Assembly: GCA_038230415.1 (NCBI GenBank)
Contig: JBBRNH010000010.1
Span: forward strand, 30,055-94,054
Direction: 5' to 3'
Source of the DNA: JBBRNH01 sp038230415
GTDB lineage: Bacteria; Bacteroidota; Bacteroidia; Cytophagales; Spirosomataceae
Length of the DNA: 64,000 nucleotides
Part shown: piece by piece, positions 34,922 to 43,591 of the stretch
Position numbering within the stretch: the stretch's first letter is position 1
Layout of the letters: every line of letters begins with the position of its first letter
Position numbers and translations under genes: made by a program
Notes under the pieces: model-generated
Databases searched by the model: none
Seen by the model: the letters and a program-made list of their open reading frames with translations, nothing else
Told to the model about the DNA's origin: nothing

Positions 34922-35737
34922 ATTGACTGCCAGTTCGTGATGCCGCGTTTGTTTGCCGATGGCCTGGGGGCGTTGCGGGTGCAGTTTACATTGCCAACCC
35001 GCAGTTTAACGATGCTCGTTGGCCCGTCGGGTTCGGGCAAAACCACACTGCTGCGCTTGCTGGCCGGGTTAGAAACACCTACGCAGGGGCGGCTCGTGGT
35101 TAATGGCAGCGTTTGGAACGACACCGATCAACGGGTTTTTCTACCTCCGCAAGACCGCGCCGTTGGCTATGTTTTTCAGGATTCCGCGCTCTTCCCAAAC
35201 ATGACCGTGCGGCAGAACCTGCACTATGCCGCCCCGAAAGACCAACTCAGTTTTGCCGATGAACTCCTCGAACGCGCCGGGTTAGCCGCCTTTGCCGATC
35301 AGAAACCAGCCCGGCTGTCGGGTGGACAACGGCAACGGGTGGCATTGGCGCGGGCGTTGGTGAGAAAACCCGCCGTGCTGCTCTTAGACGAACCATTTGC
35401 AGCTTTAGACCAGTCGGCTAACCAATCTCTGCGCGACATTCTGCTACAACTCCACCGAGACCTGGGCATGACCACGCTCTTAGTTAGCCACCACGACACC
35501 GACCTGCAACCCGTTGTAGATCAGGTGCTACGATTAGAAGCCGGGCAATTAAAACCCGTTTCTGAAACCGAAAAACCCGTTCTGTACGTCACAGAACGGG
35601 TTCGGCAGATTACGTTTGATACGCTCAGGCAATGCTGGCATATCGAAACCGAGACAATAAATTTTACAGCATCGGGCGAACGGTGGGCAACAGTGGCCGT
35701 TGGCGATGTGATTCGGGTTACGAGTATGCGTCATTAG
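34919..35737 (+). CDS. modC: molybdate-type ABC transporter ATPase (ModC-like)
   Basis: 272 residues. Walker A GPSGSGKTT, Q-loop VFQDSALFPNMTV, signature LSGGQRQR, Walker B LLLDEPFAALD, and switch SHHDTD. Only a short C-terminal domain of about 50 residues follows, compared with the longer TOBE/MOP part of classical ModC. The boundary is encoded by a 12-bp hairpin (35574-35602). Its original promoter has been pushed 154 bp upstream by the MITE-like element. Its stop overlaps that of the convergent Uma2 gene. Confidence 0.87.
   Translation: MIDCQFVMPRLFADGLGALRVQFTLPTRSLTMLVGPSGSGKTTLLRLLAGLETPTQGRLVVNGSVWNDTDQRVFLPPQDRAVGYVFQDSALFPNMTVRQNLHYAAPKDQLSFADELLERAGLAAFADQKPARLSGGQRQRVALARALVRKPAVLLLDEPFAALDQSANQSLRDILLQLHRDLGMTTLLVSHHDTDLQPVVDQVLRLEAGQLKPVSETEKPVLYVTERVRQITFDTLRQCWHIETETINFTASGERWATVAVGDVIRVTSMRH
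35574..35602. repeat. 12-bp hairpin inside modC at domain boundary
   Basis: Arms AACCCGTTCTGT (35574-35585) and ACAGAACGGGTT (35591-35602) with a 5-base loop, read in frame as Lys-Pro-Val-Leu-Tyr-Val-Thr-Glu. It separates the ATPase from the small C-terminal domain. Confidence 0.7.
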
Positions 35738-36399
35738 TTGAGCAAGGCTCGCAAAGCCGCCATGTTTGCCCGTTTTTCAAACGCGGCCCGCACCGGAATC
35801 GTGAAGCCCGAAACGGTCAGGCTGGTAATGGTGTCGGTGATGTAATGCGTACCGACTGATGCAAATGCCATTGTTGGGGTGTCGAGTTCGTACTGCTCGA
35901 TGCTTTTGCGAACGGGGTCAATAATCCAGTATTCCCGAACGCCGTGCGCGGCATAATCCTCAAACTTGATGCCGCGATCTTTGCTTGCCGTACTTTTTGA
36001 TAGAATTTCGACAATCAAATCGGGGGCGGGATGCACCATCATATCGTCGTCAAAGGTGTCGGCGATTTCCTTGTTCCAGAAGCAAATATCGGGTTCGTAA
36101 TCGTTGCGGGTCATACCGATCAACGCTTTTTCGGTGTCCACTTCACCGAGGTCATACACCTGTACATACACCCGGAGCAGCGTAGTAAGGTTTCCTGACG
36201 AGTTCAAATGCCGACGTTTCACGGGCGAGTGCATGATGACTTCGCCATTGATAAACTCTGCCTTAAAGTCGTCCTGCAACCACTCGCGGAAAGCGCGACG
36301 GCGGTTGGCTTCGTTGTTTAGAACAGCTACTGCCTGCTCAATAACTAAGTGAGCATCAGGGGCTTCGAGGAGTTCGGCAACGCGAGTGGTCATTGTCAT
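35734..36399 (-). CDS. Uma2-family (DUF820) endonuclease-like protein
   Basis: About 221 residues from the ATG at 36399 (36393 is an alternative). The PD-(D/E)XK core is clear: YEPDICFW, PAPDLIVEILSKST and KFEDYAAHGVREYWIID, with Asp, Glu and Lys in place. The family is abundant in cyanobacteria and Bacteroidota; its role is not established. It lies 11 bp beyond the ccmF stop on the same strand, as if at the end of that operon. Confidence 0.88.
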   Translation of the reverse strand: MTMTTRVAELLEAPDAHLVIEQAVAVLNNEANRRRAFREWLQDDFKAEFINGEVIMHSPVKRRHLNSSGNLTTLLRVYVQVYDLGEVDTEKALIGMTRNDYEPDICFWNKEIADTFDDDMMVHPAPDLIVEILSKSTASKDRGIKFEDYAAHGVREYWIIDPVRKSIEQYELDTPTMAFASVGTHYITDTITSLTVSGFTIPVRAAFEKRANMAALRALLN

Positions 36400-36410
36400 G
36401 GTCAAGGTGT

Positions 36411-39107
36411 TTAAGCGTCCTGGCCGAATTTTACCCGCTTTCGCATCGAGATTACGAAGCCGAGCGTCACGACCAATGCGCCAATCCACAGCACGTTGAT
36501 GAGCGGTTTTTCAACGGCTTTTAGCACAATGTAGTCGCGTTGGGTGCGGTTCACGGCGAAGGTAAACTTGCCCGTTTGCGGGTTAATGCTTTCTAACTGA
36601 ATCCGAATACCGAGTTCATCGCTGGTGACGGCTTTGCGGCCAATCATCCGGTCACGAATCACGAAGGCCGGGCTGAGGATACGCTCACCAGTTTTGTCAA
36701 GCACCCGCACCATAGCCTTCACGGCGGCATCCTGCGGGCCGAGGGTCATACCTTCCACGTCGGTTGTGCGCGTCACATCGTCGAGAATTGCCACGTAATC
36801 GTTCAGGAAAAACGTGTCTTTCATCGCCACCGTAAAGCGTTCGGTCTTGCTCCAGGTGTTTTCGGCGTTGGGGTCTGGCACTGATGAAACAAAGGTGTAG
36901 AGGTCGCGGCTGGCGTTATGCCGAATGTCGGGCGAGGCTAACAAACCCATTTTCTCGTTGTTTTGGGCGCGGGGAAACAGCGAGAAAATTTTGCCTTGCG
37001 GGTCGCGGTATTCCACTTCGTAATAAGCGTTTTCGGGATATAGAGCCAGCGTGTCGCCTTTTTTGTGATAAACTTTGCCATCCTGTTCGATGTCTTTTTG
37101 AGCGATACCGTGCCAGTCACCCTCGATGACGTTCACAAACGAGCGCGGCACAAAGCCCGGCACATCACGTATCTGAATCCGTCGCCCGCGATAGGTGATC
37201 TGGAACTCGCCCATTTTCTCCGGCTGATTGAGCCACAGCAGCGAATTTTCTTTGTTTTCTTTGTTGTCATTGCGGGTGAAGGTGTCGTCTTTCGAGATCA
37301 GCAACCCGCTGTTGTTCTGCGAAACCACCGTTGAATAGCCCGACGAATACAGAATTCCGATCAGCATGAGGGCCATGCCGATGTGCGCCACTGCCCCACC
37401 CGATAGCCGGGTTTTACCCCGAATCACGCCCAGCAGCACCGTCCCATTGGTAGCAAGGGCAAACACCGAAGCCACCAGCAACGCCATGTAAACCGGGTTT
37501 TGCATTTTGGCGAAAACAATCACAGCCGCGCTGATAACGAGCGTCAGAATAGCCGGGTTAATCAGTTCGTTCCAGCCTTTCTTGCCCGCCTTGCCCCACC
37601 ACACAAACTGCCCAACGCCGGTCAAGAGCGCAATCGTGACGAAAAACCAGACCTGAAATTTGTTGTAGTGCGCCACCTGATCGGCGGGCAGGGCGAGGTT
37701 GGAGACCTTGCCTAAACTCTCCCAAATCTTGTTATAGACCGGAATCGAGGTGGTGGTAATGACCTGAAAAGCAGCCAGTACCAGTACCAGCGAACCGATG
37801 AACAACCAAAATTCTTTGGTATAAACCGATACTTCTTTCTCGTCGGGCGCGATGGTTTTCCACTTCACGGTCATCAGCGTAACGGCCAATACTACAAACG
37901 CCAGCAGGTAAATCAGCAACTGCCCCGACAGCCCCAAATCCGTAAAGGAGTGAACCGAGGCATTGCCCAGCACCCCGCTCCGGGCCAGAAATGTAGAGTA
38001 TAGAATCAGTATAAACGCACTGATTGTCAGAATGATAGCCGTTTTAAGCCCTGCCGATGATCGTTTGGCAATCAGCATCGTGTGCAGGCTTGCCACCATC
38101 ACGAGCCAGGGAACATACACCGCGTTTTCGACCGGGTCCCAGTTCCAGTAGCCGCCGAAGTTCAGCGTTTCGTAGGCCCAATAGCCCCCCATCAAAATCC
38201 CAACGCCTAAGACCGCCGAGCCTGACAACATCCAGACCTGCGCGGGCCGAATCCAGCCGAGCGGGTCGTTGCGCCACAGCCCGGCAATGCAATACGCAAA
38301 CGGCACCAACGCCAGCGCGAAGCCCAGAAACAGCGTCGGTGGGTGAATCACCATCCAGTAATTTTGTAGCAATGGGTTTAGGCCGTTACCGTCTTTGGGA
38401 ATAAAATTTGGGTCAGCAGCAAAAAGCGGTGCATCGGGCATGGCCTCGCGGAGGAGCAAAAACGGTGAGGAACCAATCTTGAACGAGTCGCCAAAAACAA
38501 CGCCCAAAATCATGGAGGCCAAAAACGCCTGCACCAGCGCGAAAACGGCCAGCATCGGGGCTTCCCATACCCCTCCGAAGCGTCGGCCCGGCCCGCCCGC
38601 CCCATCGAGGGAGGGAGTTCTGGTTGTTCTGGTCAAGACTATCCCCAGCGTGGCGTTCCAGAACAGCCAAAGCAGGAACGAGCCTTCCTGCCCCTCCCAA
38701 AAACACGAAATCACGTATTGCACCGGCAATGCCCGCGACGAGTGGCTCCAGGCGTAGTGATACTCGAAATAGTGATTATAAACGATGCCGTACAGACAGA
38801 CAATCACGCCCAGAATGGCCGCGCCATGCACATAAAACGCATACCGGGCCAGGGTGCGCCAGTCGTCTGTTGCGCTTGCGGTTTGTGGTTTGTGGTTTGT
38901 AGTTCCTGCGTTGCCGCGTTTTGTAATCCGGTGGGGGCTGTTGCCTTCTCCGGCCAAGGCCAGTTCGGGTTCTGCAACAATTTGTTTTTCAGCGCGTTGG
39001 CCGTATCCCATTGCCGAGAGTGTGTAGGCAACGGTTGCGACTAAGGCCGTAACGAAGGAAAGAATAACAAAAAAGTGGCCGAGTTGCCCAATCGTTTCGT
39101 GAATCAT
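36411..39107 (-). CDS. ccmF: cytochrome c maturation protein CcmF (heme lyase)
   Basis: 898 residues with roughly 15 membrane helices. Hallmarks: CFWEGQEGSFLLW and the WWD-type segment NFGGYWNWDPVENAVYVPW that binds heme in the periplasm. The C-terminal soluble part ends with a last helix. Two loop insertions look repeat-derived: residues about 45-72 (from a TTTGTGG-repeat stretch near 38880) and TRTPSLDGAGGPGRRFGG near residue 175. It is translationally coupled to the toxin gene upstream (ATGA overlap at 39104-39107). Confidence 0.95.
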   Translation of the reverse strand: MIHETIGQLGHFFVILSFVTALVATVAYTLSAMGYGQRAEKQIVAEPELALAGEGNSPHRITKRGNAGTTNHKPQTASATDDWRTLARYAFYVHGAAILGVIVCLYGIVYNHYFEYHYAWSHSSRALPVQYVISCFWEGQEGSFLLWLFWNATLGIVLTRTTRTPSLDGAGGPGRRFGGVWEAPMLAVFALVQAFLASMILGVVFGDSFKIGSSPFLLLREAMPDAPLFAADPNFIPKDGNGLNPLLQNYWMVIHPPTLFLGFALALVPFAYCIAGLWRNDPLGWIRPAQVWMLSGSAVLGVGILMGGYWAYETLNFGGYWNWDPVENAVYVPWLVMVASLHTMLIAKRSSAGLKTAIILTISAFILILYSTFLARSGVLGNASVHSFTDLGLSGQLLIYLLAFVVLAVTLMTVKWKTIAPDEKEVSVYTKEFWLFIGSLVLVLAAFQVITTTSIPVYNKIWESLGKVSNLALPADQVAHYNKFQVWFFVTIALLTGVGQFVWWGKAGKKGWNELINPAILTLVISAAVIVFAKMQNPVYMALLVASVFALATNGTVLLGVIRGKTRLSGGAVAHIGMALMLIGILYSSGYSTVVSQNNSGLLISKDDTFTRNDNKENKENSLLWLNQPEKMGEFQITYRGRRIQIRDVPGFVPRSFVNVIEGDWHGIAQKDIEQDGKVYHKKGDTLALYPENAYYEVEYRDPQGKIFSLFPRAQNNEKMGLLASPDIRHNASRDLYTFVSSVPDPNAENTWSKTERFTVAMKDTFFLNDYVAILDDVTRTTDVEGMTLGPQDAAVKAMVRVLDKTGERILSPAFVIRDRMIGRKAVTSDELGIRIQLESINPQTGKFTFAVNRTQRDYIVLKAVEKPLINVLWIGALVVTLGFVISMRKRVKFGQDA

Positions 39108-39373
39108 AACTGACGGATAAGTTTATTGTATTCTTCGTGGCTTCCAATCCAGAACCAAAATAAAGCATCCCCCTCTTCAATGGCAAGAGCGCGGAAATGG
39201 TCGCCGACACGTGCCGCCCACAGCTCATTTCGGGGTTGAAGCGGTTTAAAATTGAGCGATGGATGAGCCGGATTTCCTTTCAAAAGTGAGAAATTTTTCC
39301 TGGCTAATTCCTGAATTGTTATTGGCAGTTGTTCATAGCGTTTCCAGAATTTGGCCGTTGCCCGATGTCTCAT
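39104..39373 (-). CDS. RelE/ParE-superfamily toxin-like protein
   Basis: 89 residues. Small basic protein with the ParE/RelE fold pattern: N-terminal helices (KFWKRYEQLPITIQELARKN), then strands WAARVGDHFRALAIEEG and LFWFWIGSHEEYNKLI. Members cut mRNA or poison gyrase. It follows the antitoxin with an ATGA overlap and leads into ccmF with another. Placement inside a cytochrome c operon is unusual. Confidence 0.85.
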   Translation of the reverse strand: MRHRATAKFWKRYEQLPITIQELARKNFSLLKGNPAHPSLNFKPLQPRNELWAARVGDHFRALAIEEGDALFWFWIGSHEEYNKLIRQL

Positions 39374-39567
39374 AAAGGGGTTGTCGTTCCACGTCGAATT
39401 TCGTCCTTAGCTTCGGCAATTAAATGATCCAAACGCCCTGAGTTCGCATCGTTTTCAATCTGCTCATCCCACAATCGGTTTTTGTATTCGGTAAACCAAT
39501 CGGCTAATTTCCAGACCTCCTGTTCGGGCAACTGCTCAATGGCTGTTTCAATCTCTTGAATGTTCAT
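39370..39567 (-). CDS. antitoxin partner of RelE/ParE-like toxin
   Basis: 65 residues, acidic, helical: IQEIETAIEQLPEQEVWKLA then ADWFTEYKNRLWDEQIE. This pattern is common in antitoxins paired with ParE/RelE toxins. ATGA overlaps join it to ccmE upstream and the toxin downstream. Antitoxin before toxin is the usual order. Confidence 0.8.
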   Translation of the reverse strand: MNIQEIETAIEQLPEQEVWKLADWFTEYKNRLWDEQIENDANSGRLDHLIAEAKDEIRRGTTTPL

Positions 39568-40004
39568 AACTGCGCGGTTTTGGCTTCGTGCTCAGTCGTT
39601 TCGAGTTTTCCATCCTGATATTTCGACGGGCATTTCAGGATAATTTTGTTGGCCTGAAAATGGTCGCCCTGCATGGCCCCGACAATCACAATCTGCTCCG
39701 AACGGTCAAAATCCTGCGGTTTGGGGCTGTTGTACACCACGCGCTGCGGGCGGTTGTCGTTGTCCACGAGCGTAAACTCAAAGTGATTGGGGTCAATGGC
39801 GGGGTTATAAACCAAATCGGTCACACGCCCCTGCGCGTCTTTTGTGACCTTGCCCACCACGTGAACCGCGTCGGCATCGCCGTTTTTTACCATTTCTGCC
39901 GCCTTGCCAAAGGTCACATATACACTGGCATCGCCCGCCGTTGAGGCAATAATGCCAATGGCTACGGCGATGATAACGATTGCGATAATGTGGGTGATTT
40001 TCAT
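39564..40004 (-). CDS. ccmE: heme chaperone CcmE, C-x3-Y type
   Basis: 146 residues: one N-terminal membrane anchor (4-22) and a periplasmic OB-fold. The heme-binding site is CPSKY (Cys125...Tyr129), so this is the C-x3-Y variant rather than the H-x3-Y of E. coli. It receives heme from CcmC and passes it to CcmF. VVGKVTKDAQGRVTDLVY and FTLVDND are typical. Overlaps the antitoxin gene by four bases. Confidence 0.93.
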   Translation of the reverse strand: MKITHIIAIVIIAVAIGIIASTAGDASVYVTFGKAAEMVKNGDADAVHVVGKVTKDAQGRVTDLVYNPAIDPNHFEFTLVDNDNRPQRVVYNSPKPQDFDRSEQIVIVGAMQGDHFQANKIILKCPSKYQDGKLETTEHEAKTAQL

Positions 40005-40028
40005 AAAAATAAGTCTTGTGTCAACAGT

Positions 40029-40271
40029 TTAAAGTCGCAAGTCAGAGGTACTTGACTGCTTTTGTTTTACCTCTTTTTCGAGTTTGCCAAGTTGCCGGTC
40101 GAGCCGGATGAGGTAGCCGATGATGCCCGCGAATACAACGGCAATAACCACCACCACGACCCAGATTTTACCATCGGCCCGGAGCTTATCTGCCATATCA
40201 ACGGTCTGTTGAGCAAAGAGGTTTTGCGAGAGCAACAGCAAAACAGGCAGTACGAATTTTTTAATGTTCAT
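40029..40271 (-). CDS. CcmD-like small membrane protein
   Basis: 80 residues. A signal-like N-terminus (ending LFAQ), a membrane helix (about 37-57) and a basic coiled tail (RLDRQLGKLEKEVKQKQ). In Bacteroidota ccm operons this position is held by CcmD-family proteins that help CcmC-CcmE interaction. Confidence 0.78.
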   Translation of the reverse strand: MNIKKFVLPVLLLLSQNLFAQQTVDMADKLRADGKIWVVVVVIAVVFAGIIGYLIRLDRQLGKLEKEVKQKQSSTSDLRL

Positions 40272-40334
40272 GGCAAGTTGCTAACAAAATCCGGTGCTGC
40301 TCCGTGCCGGAATTTCACGGTTTCGGTGGTCAAA

Positions 40335-40994
40335 TTACTCCTCGATCACGGCTCTTATCCGGCCCATTCGCACCCGTAGTTCGGTAATCCAGACACCCAG
40401 CAAGGTGAAGCCAATCACGGCGGGGCGAAACACCAATTTCATGGCATTGTCCATGTCATACTGCCCAAAGGCCGGGTTGCCGCCGTTACCGGGGTGCAGC
40501 GAGTCGGTCATTCGGGGTAAAATCAGAATCAGCGCGTTGAACACGCAAAACGCAAAAATGTTGAAGACTGCCGAAATCCGGGCGCGTCGCTGTTCATCGT
40601 CAAAGGAGCCGCGTAGAATCAAATACGCAAAATAGAGCAGCATCCCAACGGCCACGCTGTTCAGTTTGGGATCATTGGGCCAGGGTTCGCCCCAGGTAAA
40701 GTTGGCCCAGATTGCTCCCGTAGCGCAGCCCAGAATCCCGAACACAATGCTGGTGTTGGCAAATTCGGCGGCAATGCGGTCGTGGTCGGGGCGGCCCGAA
40801 CGGAGGTAGCGCACCGAAAAAATGGCCGATGTCAGCAGCATGATAATCATGCCAAACCAGAGCGGCACGTGAAAATACACGTTACGGATGCTCTCGTTCA
40901 GGATCGGGAGTCGGGGCGTTGGGCCGAGCAGCCCCCAAAAAATCACGTAGGTCAGAATGACTACGGCCACTATTTTCCACCAGGTCTTTTTCAT
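40335..40994 (-). CDS. ccmC: heme exporter protein CcmC / CcsA family
   Basis: 220 residues from ATG 40994; a longer frame to 41093 would run through a hairpin and into ccmB. Six helices. The WWD-type motif is ANFTWGEPWPNDPKL, and conserved His residues flank it (NVYFHVPLWFGM). It loads heme onto CcmE. Separated from ccmB by a 65-bp palindromic repeat. Confidence 0.93.
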   Translation of the reverse strand: MKKTWWKIVAVVILTYVIFWGLLGPTPRLPILNESIRNVYFHVPLWFGMIIMLLTSAIFSVRYLRSGRPDHDRIAAEFANTSIVFGILGCATGAIWANFTWGEPWPNDPKLNSVAVGMLLYFAYLILRGSFDDEQRRARISAVFNIFAFCVFNALILILPRMTDSLHPGNGGNPAFGQYDMDNAMKLVFRPAVIGFTLLGVWITELRVRMGRIRAVIEE

Positions 40995-40998
40995 ATCA

Positions 40999-41059
40999 GT
41001 AGCGCGGGTGGAAACCCGCATTGAATTAGTAAATGAGAGCGGGTTTCTACCCGCGTTAC
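40999..41059. repeat. intergenic palindrome between ccmB and ccmC
   Basis: Arms of 21 bp at 40999-41019 and 41039-41059 (core GCGGGT...GAAACCCGC), matching at 19 of 21 positions. The same family is represented at 7690-7707. It lies inside the operon and could attenuate ccmC onward expression. Confidence 0.85.
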
Positions 41060-41737
41060 TTAACTCTTCCACAAAAACGGAAATAACAACCACGATAATA
41101 CCACAACCATTGCATCAATCGCCAGTAGCGTCAGCACTTCGTCGGTACTTAAACTCCGGTCGAGACCGTCGAGGGCGTTTTTCGAGAGCCGAATCAGCAT
41201 CAGCAGCAACGGCAACACCACCGGGAAACTCAATACCGCCATCAGCGTGGCCGAATTTTCGGCTTTGCTGGCAATACCGGCTACCAACGTCAGCGAGGCC
41301 GCAAAACCGACCGCGCCCAGCACTAAACTCACCAAATACAACGGCACATCCTGCACCGGATTTCCCAACACAAAGGCGTACACGCCGAAGCCCAACCCGG
41401 CCAAAACCAGCATCAGTACCGTGTTGTATAACATCTTGGAGATGATAATCTGTTCCGGGCTGACGAGGGTGTAGTAATATAAAAGCCGCCCGGCCCGCTC
41501 CTGCACAAAACTCTTGGCGATGGCGTTGATGGCCGAAAACAGCAGGATAATCCAGAAAACGGTGTTCCAGACGATGGGCGTAAGCTGCCCGCGCCGGGCG
41601 TTGAAACTCAGGTAACAGACAAAAACGGCCCCGGCCACGTAAAGCAGCATCCCGTTCAGGGCGTAGCGTTGCCGCCATTCCAGAACGAACTCTTTCCGCA
41701 TCAACGCGCCCATCTGCCGAAAACTGTCTGTTAGCAT
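41060..41737 (-). CDS. ccmB: heme exporter protein CcmB
   Basis: 225 residues, six helices, N-terminus LMRKEFVLEWRQRYALNG typical of CcmB. PLLLMLIRLSK and SWLLFPFLW near the end agree. Forms the CcmAB ABC complex that drives release of holo-CcmE. First gene of the ccmBCDE-TA-ccmF unit. The likely ATPase, CcmA, is 4.8 kb away on the other strand. Confidence 0.93.
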   Translation of the reverse strand: MLTDSFRQMGALMRKEFVLEWRQRYALNGMLLYVAGAVFVCYLSFNARRGQLTPIVWNTVFWIILLFSAINAIAKSFVQERAGRLLYYYTLVSPEQIIISKMLYNTVLMLVLAGLGFGVYAFVLGNPVQDVPLYLVSLVLGAVGFAASLTLVAGIASKAENSATLMAVLSFPVVLPLLLMLIRLSKNALDGLDRSLSTDEVLTLLAIDAMVVVLSWLLFPFLWKS

Positions 41738-41744
41738 TATGCCG

Positions 41745-41752
41745 CAAAATTA
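41745..41752 (-). promoter_or_regulatory. TAnnTTTG -7 box upstream of ccmB
   Basis: On the minus strand TAATTTTG ends seven bases before the ccmB ATG (41737), implying a very short leader for the whole ccm operon. Confidence 0.5.
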
Positions 41753-41860
41753 CGACACAAACAGCAGATGTATGAGCAGGCAACAGACCACAAAGAAATC
41801 GCAGAAACCCCGATGATTACCAGTGATCTCTACGATTTTATACGACACGAACCGCGGCTG

Positions 41861-43549
41861 TTATGCCCCCAAAATCACGTCTTTCATCTCGACCCGGATT
41901 TTCTTCTTGTCAATCTTGCCGACACTGGTTTTCGGGATTTCGCTCACAAACGTAATCGTGTCCGGCACATACCATTTGTTCAGGTCTCCGCGTTCGACCT
42001 GGGCTTTCAGCCCGTTTCGGATGCCGGTGGGCGTGAGCAGGTCGGCGTGGCTTGGTTTCAGAATCACCAGCGCGTGGGGTCGTTCGCCCCAGCGTTCGTC
42101 GGGCAGGCCGATTACGGCGGCTTCGGCAATACCGTCCACCTGCGACAGCACGTCTTCCATGTCGAGACTCGATACCCATTCACCGCCCGTTTTAATCACG
42201 TCTTTGGTGCGGTCGGCAATCAGCACCCAGTGGTCAGGCGTAATGCTGGCAACGTCGCCGGTGTGCAGCCAGCCGCCTTTCCAGAGTTCTTCGGCGCGTT
42301 CGGGGTCGTTGTAGTAGCCCTGCGTCATCCAAGACCCCCGCGCCACCACCTCGCCCAACGAATGACCGTCGTGCGGCACGAAATTCCCGTCGTCGTCCAT
42401 GAGTCGCATCTCTACGAATGGCGCGATTTTTCCGGCGCGGGTGCGGTACTCGATCTGCTCATCCATCGGGAGTTGGCGTTGGGTATCGGTCATGTTGGTC
42501 AGGCTCATAATCGGGGCCGTTTCTGACATTCCGTAGCCCTGAAACACCTGAATACCGAGGTCGCCAGCCGCTTTTGCTAATCCTTTTGTCAGGGCCGAAC
42601 CGCCAATGATCACCTTCCAGCAAGATAATTGCGGCCTAAACTGCTGCGCTGCCGGGCTGCTGACAAGCATATTCAAAATCGTTGGCACGCAGTGCGAAAA
42701 CGTTACGCCTTCCTGCAAGAGCAGTTTCAGTAGTAGTTCCGGCTCGTAACGACCGGGATAAACCTGCTTGGCCGAGAGCATCGTCGCCAGAAACGGAAAG
42801 CCCCAGGCATGAACGTGGAACATCGGCGTAATGGGCATATACACATCCGTTGCGGCCTTAAACGGCACGGCTTCGTAGGCGGTGGTGCAGGCCATCAGGC
42901 CCATCGTGTGCAAAAATAACTGCCGGTGTGAAAAATACACACCCTTCGGATTGCCGGTGGTGCCGGTGGTATAAAACGTTGTGGCCCAGGTGTTTTCGTC
43001 AAAATCGGGGAAGTCATAATCCGGCGAGGCATCGCGCAGCAAGGCTTCGTATTCGCCGACGAACCCGCCCGGCACCTGCCCGATTGCGTTCAGGTCGGTA
43101 TACACCTTGTCGGACAGCAGCACGTAGGTCTCCACCGTTGTCAGTTGGTCTTTCACGGCGTTGAGCAGCGGCAAGAAGTCTTCGTTGAGCAGCACTATCT
43201 TGTCCTCGGCGTGATTCATGGTGTAAAGAATCTGCGCGGGCGACAGCCGGACGTTGATCGTATGCAGAATGGCCCCGATGCTGGTGATGGCGAAATAACT
43301 CTCTAAATACCGATGGCTATCCCAGTCAAACACGGCCACCGTGTCGCCGGGATTCACGCCCAAGCCAACCAACACATTGGCTAATTGCCGGACGCGCTGA
43401 TTGAAGGTCACGTAATTCATTCTGAACAGGTCACGATAGACAATTTCGCGCTGCGGTTCGTATTTCAACGATTGAGCAAGCAGGGTTTTGAGCAACATCG
43501 GGGCTTCGTGGGCCGACGGAGTACGCGGAATAAGTTTAGTCTGAATCAT
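41861..43549 (-). CDS. AMP-forming fatty-acid/acyl-CoA synthetase
   Basis: 562 residues, ANL superfamily. The AMP-binding P-loop is FYTTGTTGNPKGVYFSHR; further motifs are QGYGMSETAPIMS, GWLHTGDVASI and the C-terminal Lys in TSVGKIDKKKIR. It activates a carboxylic acid as the acyl-adenylate and transfers it to CoA; medium/long-chain or DmdB-like substrates are likely. No beta-oxidation genes adjoin it. Confidence 0.93.
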   Translation of the reverse strand: MIQTKLIPRTPSAHEAPMLLKTLLAQSLKYEPQREIVYRDLFRMNYVTFNQRVRQLANVLVGLGVNPGDTVAVFDWDSHRYLESYFAITSIGAILHTINVRLSPAQILYTMNHAEDKIVLLNEDFLPLLNAVKDQLTTVETYVLLSDKVYTDLNAIGQVPGGFVGEYEALLRDASPDYDFPDFDENTWATTFYTTGTTGNPKGVYFSHRQLFLHTMGLMACTTAYEAVPFKAATDVYMPITPMFHVHAWGFPFLATMLSAKQVYPGRYEPELLLKLLLQEGVTFSHCVPTILNMLVSSPAAQQFRPQLSCWKVIIGGSALTKGLAKAAGDLGIQVFQGYGMSETAPIMSLTNMTDTQRQLPMDEQIEYRTRAGKIAPFVEMRLMDDDGNFVPHDGHSLGEVVARGSWMTQGYYNDPERAEELWKGGWLHTGDVASITPDHWVLIADRTKDVIKTGGEWVSSLDMEDVLSQVDGIAEAAVIGLPDERWGERPHALVILKPSHADLLTPTGIRNGLKAQVERGDLNKWYVPDTITFVSEIPKTSVGKIDKKKIRVEMKDVILGA

Positions 43550-43591
43550 GTCAAGAAATTTTTAGACAAATTAAAGAAGTTTTTGACTGAT

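Noticed and set aside
41768..42526. Long open frame on the plus strand (about 250 codons)
   Set aside because: It is antisense to the acyl-CoA ligase, which has complete ANL motifs; GC-rich coding DNA often leaves antisense frames open.
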